Positions 41,060 to 49,323 of a stretch of 64,000 bases of DNA are shown one piece after another (position 1 is the first letter of the stretch; each line of letters begins with the position of its first letter). The position numbers and the translations under genes were made by a program. This DNA is from JAVBOW01 sp031550615 (GTDB lineage: Bacteria > Bacteroidota > Bacteroidia > Bacteroidales > Rikenellaceae), in contig JAVBOL010000015.1 of the NCBI GenBank assembly GCA_031550615.1, positions 5,403 through 69,402 on the forward strand, read 5' to 3'. A model generated the notes under the pieces. The model ran no database searches. It was not told the DNA's origin and was given only the letters and a program-made list of their open reading frames with translations.

Positions 41060-43045
41060 TTACTTTTTCTCTTTAACAAAGCCGCTGCGGTAAGCCCACA
41101 GAAGGCGTTGCAGTTCGCATATCTGGGAGATGAGCGCCCTGCCTATATTCGTGTCGCGTACTTTTATGCGTTCGGGGTTGGACTCGACCACGAATTTGGT
41201 CGAACGAATGTCCTGCCCCTCGGAGATGGCTTTCTGCGTCGACTCGAAGGGTTCGTGCTGCACCAGGTGCATGCCGTAGGAGTTGAACATCAACGTGTAG
41301 CCGGCGATGCCCGTTTCCGGCTGGTAGGCCTTCGAGAATCCCCCGTCGATCACCAGCAACTTGCCGTGCGCCTTGATCGGGCTCTCGCCTTTGATAGGCT
41401 TGACGGGGATATGGCCGTTGATAATATGCGAACGTTGCTCGTCGAGGCCGAATTCGCGGAAGATCATATCGCACACCTCCTCGCGCTCGATCACCCTGTA
41501 ATATGCCCCTTTGACCTCACGGTGCGAGGCTTTGTCGGCGATCAGGTAGCGCTCGAAAGTGGCCATTTTATCCTTGTCGAACAGCGGCGAATCGGGACCG
41601 CACCACAGGTACCACATCATATCCTCGGCGAAGAGTTTGCGCGGCGAACCCTCGGGGGCGAAGTAAGCCTCGCGCGCCACGCGGTCGATCTCGTCCATGT
41701 AGGCCTTGCCTGAGAAAGTGTGCCCGGTGACGGACACCTCTTTGAATGTGCCGTCTTCGTTCATCGGTATCGACGCGTGGTAGATCAGATTGCCGTTCAT
41801 CACGAGGTAGAGGCTGCCGCGCGAGTACATGCAATGTATATGGCGCTCAAGGCGTTCGCTGCCCAGGAAAGACGAGCGCAGTTGCGCCATCAGCTCCCTC
41901 TCGTCCTCGGTGTAGGCGTACGGGTCGGCGGGATCGACCGTCGGGAAGGAGCGATCGTCCAATTTATAGGTTACACCGTCGATGTCCACCTCGCCAGTTT
42001 CGAAATCGACCTTGTGGAGCAGGTTGCGCGACTCCATGCCGAACTGCGGCCTTCGCGCGATCAGGTGCGCCTCGGCCTTGAACTGCAATACGGTGAGCGC
42101 CTTGTGCATCTGCGCCATCATTTGCAGGGTGGTCTGCTTGTAGGGCATCTTCTGCATGTTCTTCACCTGGAATTTTTCGCACGGGTCGTTGCCGTAATGC
42201 TCCATCGCGAAAGTGGCCAGCGGCAGCAGGTTCACCCCGTAGCCGTCCTCGAGTATCTCAAGGTTGCCGTAACGGATGCTCTGTCGCAGCACGTTGGCGA
42301 TACAGGCCTCCGAGCCCGCGGCGGCGCCCATCCAGAGCACGTCGTGGTTGCCCCACTGTATATCGACGTTGTGGTAGCCGCACAGTATGTCCATGATCTG
42401 GTGAGATCCGGGACCGCGGTCGTAGACGTCGCCCACGATGTGCAGCGAATCTATTGTCAGCCGCTGGATCACGTTGCACATCGCGATTATGAAATCGTCC
42501 GCGCGGCCTACGGCGATAATGCTGTTTATAATGCCGTTGTAGTAGTCGTGCTTGTTGGGCATGAGCTGCGATTCGTGCAGCAGCTCCTCGATGATATAGG
42601 CGAACTCCGCTGGCAGGGCCTTGCGCACCTTCGAGCGGGTGTACTTCGAGGAAACCGAGCGGCAGAACTCGATAAGCTGGTTCAGGGTGATCCGGTACCA
42701 ATCCTCCAACTCCTGTTCGCGCTGCTTGAGCAGTTCGATCTTCTGCTCGGGGTAGTAGACCAGCGTGCAAAGGTCGGTCTTCTCTGACTCGCGCAGCAGG
42801 TTGCCGAAGATCTCGTTGACCTTCATGCGCACCACGCCCGAGGCGTTTCTCAGCACATGCCGGAAGGCTTCGTGCTCACCGTGCAGGTCCGTAAGGAAGT
42901 GCTCGGTGCCCTTGGGCAGGTTGATGATCGCCTCGAGGTTGATGATCTCCGAACAGGCGGCAGCTATAGAGGGAAAGCGCTGCGAAAGCAGTTCCAGGTA
43001 CTTGAGTTCGGCGGCGTCGGGTGGTAAGATATTGGAATTTTCCAT
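41060..43045 (-). CDS. fbp: Fructose-1,6-bisphosphatase, class III
   Basis: A 661-residue cytoplasmic enzyme; length and sequence fit the class III (Firmicutes/Bacteroidetes) phosphatase, unrelated to class I. It has the metallophosphatase motifs TDLHGE (52-57), GDVYDRG (205-211) and GNHD (232-235), plus C-terminal LIADKASHREVKGAYYRVIE and HIINGHIPVKPIKGESPIKA. It hydrolyses fructose 1,6-bisphosphate to fructose 6-phosphate for gluconeogenesis. Monocistronic, with a terminator of the upstream methyltransferase gene just before it. Confidence 0.96.
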   Translation of the reverse strand: MENSNILPPDAAELKYLELLSQRFPSIAAACSEIINLEAIINLPKGTEHFLTDLHGEHEAFRHVLRNASGVVRMKVNEIFGNLLRESEKTDLCTLVYYPEQKIELLKQREQELEDWYRITLNQLIEFCRSVSSKYTRSKVRKALPAEFAYIIEELLHESQLMPNKHDYYNGIINSIIAVGRADDFIIAMCNVIQRLTIDSLHIVGDVYDRGPGSHQIMDILCGYHNVDIQWGNHDVLWMGAAAGSEACIANVLRQSIRYGNLEILEDGYGVNLLPLATFAMEHYGNDPCEKFQVKNMQKMPYKQTTLQMMAQMHKALTVLQFKAEAHLIARRPQFGMESRNLLHKVDFETGEVDIDGVTYKLDDRSFPTVDPADPYAYTEDERELMAQLRSSFLGSERLERHIHCMYSRGSLYLVMNGNLIYHASIPMNEDGTFKEVSVTGHTFSGKAYMDEIDRVAREAYFAPEGSPRKLFAEDMMWYLWCGPDSPLFDKDKMATFERYLIADKASHREVKGAYYRVIEREEVCDMIFREFGLDEQRSHIINGHIPVKPIKGESPIKAHGKLLVIDGGFSKAYQPETGIAGYTLMFNSYGMHLVQHEPFESTQKAISEGQDIRSTKFVVESNPERIKVRDTNIGRALISQICELQRLLWAYRSGFVKEKK

Positions 43046-43107
43046 GCGTTTGCCTTTTACCGACTACAAGTTTACGGACTTAAGTTGACATTGCCGTGGG
43101 AAAAATA

Positions 43108-43145
43108 AAAAGACCGGGTGATTTTGCGCCACCGCCCGGTCTTTT
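43108..43145 (-). terminator. Terminator after methyltransferase gene
   Basis: AAAAGACCGGG (43108-43118) and CCCGGTCTTTT (43135-43145) form an 11-bp stem; on the minus strand TTTTATTTTT follows. Confidence 0.8.
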
Positions 43146-43207
43146 CGGCTTACTAAATTCATCGGCACAAAAGTATGGCGCGCCGACCGGACGGGCAATA
43201 CCATTTA

Positions 43208-44050
43208 TTAGTGATTTATGCGCCCTTCCGTACCTTTGCGCGACACGCAGAACAGATCCAGCCCGCAATCCAGACCACCGGCGACCAGCCAGAAACCCGA
43301 CCACTCGTAAACGGCGCCATCCCTGTCGGGGATCTTTATTTCGCAGGGAGTTTTATCGTCCCTGAACGGCGCTACACGGTTGATCTCGACCTCGAGCAGC
43401 CCGGGCTCGGCACAGAGCGAGTAAAAATGCGAATTTTCAAATACTTCGCCTACCCTGTCTTCGAACCCTGCGTAGGAATACTCCGTCAGGTGATATGGGT
43501 TCCACGGAGGTTGACCCTCGCTTAGCCTGTAATTGCGGTTAGGGGTAGATATCACCAGAACTCCGCTATCGGTCAACAGCCCCCTGAGGAATTCCAGGTA
43601 CGCTTTAACGTCCTGCACGTGTTCGATGACCTGAAAGGAGGTTATCAGGTCGAATTTCTGCGATGTGTTCTGAATCTCTCCGAAAGGCAGGAAGGAGAGG
43701 TTGCCGTGCCGGTATTTCTTAGAGGCTGCCCGGACGGCCTTTCTGTCTATATCCGTGCCTATGACCCGGCATTCGCCGCATGCTTGCGCGAGGATGGCGC
43801 AACCGTAACCGTCGCCGCAGCCGTAATCGAGGGCAGTTGCGGACGGCTTCAGGTATTGTTTTGCGAATTCATAGGCAAACCGGTGTTTAAGGGTCAGGAC
43901 CCGGTCCACTTCGCTGGATCGGTAGAGGTCGGGGATTATCCTCTCGGAGGTCTTCCCCTTTATTGCCAGAATGAGTTTTGCCAGCAGCGGCATTTTTTTA
44001 AGCGCACGCGCCGGGGGCGTATCCGCAAGCCATTTATATAATGCTCCCAT
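43208..44050 (-). CDS. SAM-dependent class I methyltransferase
   Basis: A 280-residue protein with start 44050 (MGALYKWLADTPPARALKK), chosen because a -7 element lies 27 bases upstream within the longer frame. Residues about 75-180 form a Rossmann methyltransferase: ALDYGCGDGYGCAILA is motif I (SAM glycine loop), RVIGTDIDRKAVRAA motif II, FDLITSFQVIEHVQDV motif IV and GVLVISTPNR motif V. This variant resembles UbiG/glycan-modifying methyltransferases. The C-terminal region (about 200-280) is beta-rich and may bind substrate. No neighbour suggests the acceptor. Single-gene transcript ended by the terminator at 43108-43145. Confidence 0.85.
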   Translation of the reverse strand: MGALYKWLADTPPARALKKMPLLAKLILAIKGKTSERIIPDLYRSSEVDRVLTLKHRFAYEFAKQYLKPSATALDYGCGDGYGCAILAQACGECRVIGTDIDRKAVRAASKKYRHGNLSFLPFGEIQNTSQKFDLITSFQVIEHVQDVKAYLEFLRGLLTDSGVLVISTPNRNYRLSEGQPPWNPYHLTEYSYAGFEDRVGEVFENSHFYSLCAEPGLLEVEINRVAPFRDDKTPCEIKIPDRDGAVYEWSGFWLVAGGLDCGLDLFCVSRKGTEGRINH

Positions 44051-44077
44051 AGATCGGTTTTTAATTTGACCGCAATG

Positions 44078-44085
44078 CAAATATA
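44078..44085 (-). promoter_or_regulatory. -7 element of methyltransferase gene
   Basis: TATATTTG on the minus strand, 27 bases before the start at 44050. Confidence 0.52.
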
Positions 44086-44165
44086 CCAAATTATTCTTTA
44101 ATGCGGCGTGCACGGTAACGGCGTTCAAAATCGCGATCCGGGGTATTTCGTGTCACTAATTTTTA

Positions 44166-44173
44166 TATATTTG
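44166..44173 (+). promoter_or_regulatory. -7 element of etfBA-acyl-CoA dehydrogenase operon
   Basis: TATATTTG, 46 bases before the etfB start, with a T-rich stretch before it. The -33 region is not clear. Confidence 0.58.
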
Positions 44174-44219
44174 CGGGATTATAGCCAAAAAGCAAACATC
44201 TAACTATAACGACATAAAA

Positions 44220-45098
44220 ATGAAAAAAACGTTGAAAATCGTAGTGCTGGCCAAACAGGTGCCCGATACCCGCAACGTGGGTAAGGACGCCATGAAAGCC
44301 GACGGAACGGTCAATCGCGCGGCGCTGCCGGCGATATTCAACCCCGAAGACCTCAATGCCCTGGAACAGGCCGTCACCCTGAAGGAAATGTGCCCCGGAA
44401 GCACCGTCGAGATACTGACGATGGGCCCTCCCCGCGCGGCTGACATCATCCGCGACGCCATGTTCCGCGGCGCCGACGGCGGGGTGCTGCTCACCGACCG
44501 CAAATTCGCAGGTGCCGACACGCTGGCCACGTCCTACGCCCTCTCACGCGCCCTTTTGAAGATCCAGCCCGATATTATCTTCGCCGGTCGCCAGGCAATC
44601 GACGGCGACACCGCCCAGGTGGGCCCCCAGGTGGCCGAGAAGCTGGGCATCCCCCAGGTGACCTACTCAGAGCAGATCGTTTCGATCTCAGAGAAGGAGA
44701 TCGTCATCAAACGCCGCCTGGAGCACGGCTCGGAGGTAGTCTCCTCTCCCCTGCCCTGCGTGGTAACGGTCAACGCCTCGGCAGCCGAGTGCCGCCCCCA
44801 GCATGCCAAGCGCGTGATGAAATACAAATACGCCAAGACCCCCGGCGAACTCAACGAACAGCCAGACAACTGCTATAACGGCATGTGCGAAGTTAAACCC
44901 TATCTCAATATCAGGGAATGGGGCGTTGCGGACGTCGAAGGCAACGAAGCCGACTTCGGCCTGTCGGGTTCGCCCACCAAGGTCAAGAAGATCGAAAACG
45001 TGGTGTTCGCCGCCAAAGAGGCCAAACGCCTCACGGGCGCCGACCAGGACATCAACCTGCTGATGGGTGAGCTGATCGCCAGCCACACGCTCGGTTAA
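44220..45098 (+). CDS. etfB: Electron transfer flavoprotein beta subunit
   Basis: A 292-residue cytoplasmic protein, slightly longer than typical (about 260). LKIVVLAKQVPDTRNVGKDA and GTVNRAALPAIFNPEDLNAL match the start of EtfB/FixA; PDIIFAGRQAIDGDTAQVGPQVAEKLGI is the AMP/FAD-side signature. It forms a dimer with the EtfA encoded 24 bases downstream and carries electrons between acyl-CoA dehydrogenase and the respiratory chain or a bifurcating partner. The order etfB-etfA-acyl-CoA dehydrogenase is typical of Bacteroidales. Confidence 0.96.
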   Translation: MKKTLKIVVLAKQVPDTRNVGKDAMKADGTVNRAALPAIFNPEDLNALEQAVTLKEMCPGSTVEILTMGPPRAADIIRDAMFRGADGGVLLTDRKFAGADTLATSYALSRALLKIQPDIIFAGRQAIDGDTAQVGPQVAEKLGIPQVTYSEQIVSISEKEIVIKRRLEHGSEVVSSPLPCVVTVNASAAECRPQHAKRVMKYKYAKTPGELNEQPDNCYNGMCEVKPYLNIREWGVADVEGNEADFGLSGSPTKVKKIENVVFAAKEAKRLTGADQDINLLMGELIASHTLG

Positions 45099-45122
45099 TC
45101 ATCTTAAAACAGTCAAGAAAAC

Positions 45123-46145
45123 ATGAACAGCATATTCGTATATTGCGAGATCACCGAGAAGGGCGGCATTGCCGACGTGAGCCTCGAACTGCTCACCAAG
45201 GGCCGCGAACTGGCTTCTACGCTGGGCTGCAAACTCGAAGCACTGGCCATCGGCCACAACCTTAACGGCATTGAAAAAGAGTGCGCCAAATTCGGCGCCG
45301 ACGTGGTGTGGGTTGCCGACGACAAGGAGCTCTCGCCCTACCGCACCCTGCCACACACCGCCATCGCGTGTGGGATCTTCGAGCAGGAGAAACCCCAGAT
45401 CGCCCTGTTCGGCGCGACGACCCTGGGCCGCGACCTCGGCCCGCGCGTTTCGTCGGCCCTGCACAGCGGCCTGACCGCCGACTGCACCAGCCTGGAAATA
45501 GGCGACCACACCGAGAACAGGACCGGCAAAGAGTACAAAGACCTGCTTTACCAGATCCGTCCCGCATTCGGCGGCAACATCATCGCAACGATCATCAACC
45601 CCGACTGCCGCCCCCAGATGGCGACCGTGCGCGAGGGGGTGATGCGCAAGGAAGAGGCAGCCAAACCCGGCGCCGGCGAGCTCAAAAAGATCGACTGGAA
45701 GAAATACGTCAAGGACACTGACATGGTCGTTAAGATCATCAGCCGCCAGATCGAGGAGCGCAAGATCAACATCAAAGGCGCTTCGGTGATCGTGGCCGGA
45801 GGTTACGGCGTGGGCAGCAAGGAGAACTTCAAACTGCTGCACGAACTGGCCGACGTGCTGGGCGCCGAGGTGGGCGCTTCGCGCGCAGCCGTGGACTCGG
45901 GATTCGCCGAGCATGCCCGCCAGGTCGGACAGACCGGCGTCACGGTGCGTCCTAAACTCTACATCGCATGCGGCATATCGGGCCAGATCCAGCACACCGC
46001 AGGTATGGACGGCTCGTCGATGGTCATCTCGATCAACACCGACCCCGATGCGCCCATCAACAAGATCGCCGACTACGCCATCACCGGCGATCTGGGCGAA
46101 GTGATCCCGAAAATGATCAAGTATTACAAACAAAACTCGAAGTAA
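45123..46145 (+). CDS. etfA: Electron transfer flavoprotein alpha subunit
   Basis: A 340-residue FAD-binding subunit. The C-terminal FAD domain (about 205-340) has the family signature: GGYGVGSKENFKLLHELADV, GAEVGASRAAVDSGF, VGQTGVTVRPKLYIACGISG, IQHTAGM and the final INTDPDAPINKIADYAITGD. The N-terminal domain resembles EtfB. It partners EtfB and the acyl-CoA dehydrogenase encoded 4 bases later. I cannot tell from the sequence alone whether the pair is of the bifurcating type. Confidence 0.96.
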   Translation: MNSIFVYCEITEKGGIADVSLELLTKGRELASTLGCKLEALAIGHNLNGIEKECAKFGADVVWVADDKELSPYRTLPHTAIACGIFEQEKPQIALFGATTLGRDLGPRVSSALHSGLTADCTSLEIGDHTENRTGKEYKDLLYQIRPAFGGNIIATIINPDCRPQMATVREGVMRKEEAAKPGAGELKKIDWKKYVKDTDMVVKIISRQIEERKINIKGASVIVAGGYGVGSKENFKLLHELADVLGAEVGASRAAVDSGFAEHARQVGQTGVTVRPKLYIACGISGQIQHTAGMDGSSMVISINTDPDAPINKIADYAITGDLGEVIPKMIKYYKQNSK

Positions 46146-46149
46146 GACA

Positions 46150-47874
46150 ATGGCAAACTTCTTTTTAGATAACAAAGACCTGCAATACCAACTGGAGCAC
46201 CCGCTGATGAAGCGAATCGTCGAGCTCAAAGAGCGCGGCTACACCCAGAAGGACGAGTATGACTACGCCCCCGTCGACTTCGAGGACGCTATGGACTCTT
46301 ACACGCGCGTGCTGACCATCGCCGGCGAAGTGTGCGGCGACGTGATAGCCGTCAATGCCGACGACGTGGACACCTACGGCCCCAAGGTTGTCGACGACCA
46401 CGTGGTTTACGCCGAGGGCACCGCGAAAAACATCGAGGCGGTGACCAAGGCCGGGCTCTTCGGCATGACCCTGCCACGCAAGTACGACGGGCTGCACATG
46501 CCCCTGGCCACTTTCGTGGCGGCCAACGAGATGGTGGCGCGCGCGGATGCCGGTTTCGAGAACATCTGGGGACTCCAGGACTGCGCCGAAACGCTCAACG
46601 AGTACGCATCGGAAGAGATCAAGGCCAAATACCTGCCCCGTGTGTCCGCCGGCGAAACCTGCGCGATGGACCTCACCGAACCCGATGCAGGAAGCGACCT
46701 CCAGGCCGTGATGCTCAAGGCGCATTGGGACGAGGCTAAAGGCACATGGCTTTTGAACGGCGTGAAACGCTTTATCACCAACGGCGACGGACACATTTCG
46801 CTGGTTCTGGCACGCTCCGAGGAGGGCACGTCGGACGCCCGCGGCCTGTCGATGTTCGTTTACGACCGCGCACACATGGCCGTGAAGGTCCGCCGCATCG
46901 AGAACAAGCTGGGTATCAAAGGTTCGCCAACCTGCGAATTGGTATTCACCAACGCCCCGGCGGAGCTGGTCGGCGACCGCAAGATGGGTCTTATCAAATA
47001 CGTCATGGGGCTGATGAACGCCGCCCGCCTGGGTATCGGCGCTCAGTCGACCGGTCTACAGGAAGCCGCCTACCGCGAGGGTTTGAAGTACGCCAACGAG
47101 CGTGAGCAGTTCGGCAAGCCCATCATCCAGTTCCCGGCGGTTTACGAAATGCTCTCGAGCATGAAAGCCCGTCTGCAGGGTTCGCGCGCGCTGCTCTATG
47201 AAACCACGCGTTTCGTTGAGATGTACAAAATATATGAGTTCGAAATTTCGCGTGAGCGCAAACTCGAACCCGAGGAGCGCGCCGAGATGAAGGCCAACCA
47301 ACGCCTGGCCGACGCCTTCACCCCCCTGATGAAGCTGATGACCTCGGAGTACGCCAACTCGGTGGCCTACGACTCGCTGCAGATCCACGGCGGTTCGGGT
47401 TACATGAAGGACTACCCCATTCAGCGCATCGTGCGCGACGCCCGCATCACCAACATCTACGAGGGCACCTCGCAACTGCAGGTCGTAGCGGCCATACGCC
47501 ACGTCACAACCGGCACCTACCTTACCCAAATGCTTGAATATGAGAAGCGCAGCTACCGTCCCGACCTGGAGCACATCTTCAAGAAGCTGGTAGCCATGCG
47601 CGAGGAGTACGCCGAGGCCGTTGCCGCCGTCGTGGCCGTGGGCGACCTGGAAGTGGTCGATTTCCACGCCCGCCGCATGGTCGAGATGGCCGCCCACATC
47701 ATCATCACGCACCTGCTGCTCGGACAGGCAACGGAGTGTGACGATTACAAGGTTTCGGCAGAGGTCTACGCCAAGTACGGCGCCGCCCAGAATAAGGCCG
47801 CCGCAGAGATGATCTATTCGTCGTGCACCACAGACTTGGATATGTTCAAGACAGTGCTGAGCGAGGAAATTTAA
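46150..47874 (+). CDS. Acyl-CoA dehydrogenase, long form with C-terminal extension
   Basis: A 574-residue flavoenzyme, longer than the usual 380-400: about 20 residues are added at the N-terminus and about 125 form a helical C-terminal extension (VAMREEYAEAVAAVVAVGD). Core motifs are in order: CAMDLTEPDAGSDLQA (FAD/substrate loop), VKRFITNGDGHISLVLA, KLGIKGSPTCELVF, and NIYEGTSQLQ, whose Glu is the catalytic base of the family. It oxidises acyl-CoA to enoyl-CoA and passes electrons to the Etf dimer encoded just upstream. Chain-length specificity cannot be read from the sequence. Strong terminator after the gene. Confidence 0.92.
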   Translation: MANFFLDNKDLQYQLEHPLMKRIVELKERGYTQKDEYDYAPVDFEDAMDSYTRVLTIAGEVCGDVIAVNADDVDTYGPKVVDDHVVYAEGTAKNIEAVTKAGLFGMTLPRKYDGLHMPLATFVAANEMVARADAGFENIWGLQDCAETLNEYASEEIKAKYLPRVSAGETCAMDLTEPDAGSDLQAVMLKAHWDEAKGTWLLNGVKRFITNGDGHISLVLARSEEGTSDARGLSMFVYDRAHMAVKVRRIENKLGIKGSPTCELVFTNAPAELVGDRKMGLIKYVMGLMNAARLGIGAQSTGLQEAAYREGLKYANEREQFGKPIIQFPAVYEMLSSMKARLQGSRALLYETTRFVEMYKIYEFEISRERKLEPEERAEMKANQRLADAFTPLMKLMTSEYANSVAYDSLQIHGGSGYMKDYPIQRIVRDARITNIYEGTSQLQVVAAIRHVTTGTYLTQMLEYEKRSYRPDLEHIFKKLVAMREEYAEAVAAVVAVGDLEVVDFHARRMVEMAAHIIITHLLLGQATECDDYKVSAEVYAKYGAAQNKAAAEMIYSSCTTDLDMFKTVLSEEI

Positions 47875-47892
47875 TCTGTAAACATATCATTC

Positions 47893-47928
47893 AAGCCGCT
47901 CACCGTTACAAGTGAGCGGCTTTTTTTT
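47893..47928 (+). terminator. Terminator of etf operon
   Basis: AAGCCGCTCAC (47893-47903) and GTGAGCGGCTT (47912-47922) form an 11-bp stem followed by eight Ts. Confidence 0.92.
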
Positions 47929-47966
47929 GTACTTTTACCCCGCCGTTATCAGGCCACAGCCAATCA

Positions 47967-49322
47967 ATGAAAAACAATCCCAACAGAGTTTTATTGGTCC
48001 TTTGCATGGCGTCGTTCATCGTGCCGTTCATGGGCTCGTCGATCAATCTCGCCATGCCGCAGATCGGCAGCACGCTGTCGCTTAAAGCGGTGTCGCTCAC
48101 GTGGATGGCTACGGCCTATATGATCGCCACGGCGGTTTTCCAGATCCCTTTCGCAAGGTTGGCCGATATGGTCGGGCGGCGCAGGGTGTTCGAATGGGGG
48201 CTGGTCGGTTTCGCCGTTGCGACCGTCCTGTCGGGCTTCGCGCCTACGGGCGGGATCATGATCCTGCTGCGCTGCGTGTCGGGACTGTTCAGCGCCATGA
48301 TCTTCGGGACCAATATCGCCATACTGACCGCCTCTTTCCCCGCAGACCAGCGAGGCAAGGCGCTGGGCGTCAACACGGCTGTCGTTTATACGTCGCTTGC
48401 GCTGGGTCCTTTCTTAGGGGGGATGCTGACGCACTACTGGGGCTGGGAAAGCATATTTTTCGTCTGTGGAGCAATGGCGCTGGCCGTTTTCGTCCTCTCG
48501 CGGGTATTCCTGCACGGCGAATGGATCGAGGCGCACGGCGTGAAATTCGACTTCGCGGGCAGCGCTCTTTACGGGCTCGGGCTGTTCGGGATCATATATG
48601 GCTTCACGTCGCTGCCTGCGGCCGAGGGATTCCTCTGGGTAGCTGCCGGCATCGCCGCGCTTGCCGGATTCGCGGTATATGAGAAGCGTATCGATTCGCC
48701 GATCTTCGACGTGAGGCTGTTCTCGGGCAACCGCATGTTCGCGCTTTCGTCGCTCTCGGCGCTTATCAACTATGCCGCCACGACCGCCGTGGCGTTCATG
48801 CTGAGCCTCTACCTGCAATATGTGCGCGGCTTCGACACCCACTACGCCGGGATGATACTCATATCCCAGGCTGCGGTACAGGCCGTCTGTTCGCTGGCGG
48901 CAGGGCGGCTTTCGGATCGCGTAAGCGCGACCAAACTCACCACGTTAGGTATGGCGATATGCTCCGTCGGGCTGGCTGCGATGTTCTTTATCTCGGCCTC
49001 AACACCGGTTTGGATGCTGGTGGCGATGCTCGTAGTGCTGGGCGCCGGCTTCGGGATATTCTCATCGCCCAACTCTAACGTGATAATGAGCTCGGTCGGC
49101 AAGCAGCACTACGGACAGGCGTCGGCGGTGATGGGCACGATGCGCCTGGCCGGGCAATCTTTCAGCATGGGCATCGCGGCGATGGCCATCGCGATGCAGG
49201 TGGGCAACCGCGAGATAACGGCGGAGGTCTTCCCGCAGTTCTCCGGCAGCATGCACATTACATTCGGTGTATTTGCGATCCTCTGCCTGATAGGCGTTTA
49301 CGCTTCATCGAAGCATAAATAA
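47967..49322 (+). CDS. MFS multidrug exporter (DHA2/EmrB-like)
   Basis: A 451-residue inner-membrane protein with about 14 hydrophobic segments. The start region (VLLVLCMASFIVPFMGSSIN) and the motif VSLTWMATAYMIATAVFQIPFARLADMVGRRR match DHA2-type drug:H+ antiporters; GTNIAILTASFPADQRGKALG and LALGPFLGGMLTHYWGWESIFF are the helix 4-5 motifs including motif C. The second half has the matching QAVCSLAAGRLSDRV. It probably exports hydrophobic compounds; no regulator gene is next to it. Convergent with comM, one base between stop codons. Confidence 0.9.
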   Translation: MKNNPNRVLLVLCMASFIVPFMGSSINLAMPQIGSTLSLKAVSLTWMATAYMIATAVFQIPFARLADMVGRRRVFEWGLVGFAVATVLSGFAPTGGIMILLRCVSGLFSAMIFGTNIAILTASFPADQRGKALGVNTAVVYTSLALGPFLGGMLTHYWGWESIFFVCGAMALAVFVLSRVFLHGEWIEAHGVKFDFAGSALYGLGLFGIIYGFTSLPAAEGFLWVAAGIAALAGFAVYEKRIDSPIFDVRLFSGNRMFALSSLSALINYAATTAVAFMLSLYLQYVRGFDTHYAGMILISQAAVQAVCSLAAGRLSDRVSATKLTTLGMAICSVGLAAMFFISASTPVWMLVAMLVVLGAGFGIFSSPNSNVIMSSVGKQHYGQASAVMGTMRLAGQSFSMGIAAMAIAMQVGNREITAEVFPQFSGSMHITFGVFAILCLIGVYASSKHK

Positions 49323-49323
49323 T

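Noticed and set aside
41720..42787. A 355-codon plus-strand open frame opposite fbp
   Set aside because: Antisense shadow; it lacks domains and fbp carries all class III motifs.
43108..43145. Hairpin as a riboswitch leader of fbp
   Set aside because: It is a terminator with a T-rich tail for the upstream methyltransferase gene and lies outside the likely fbp leader.
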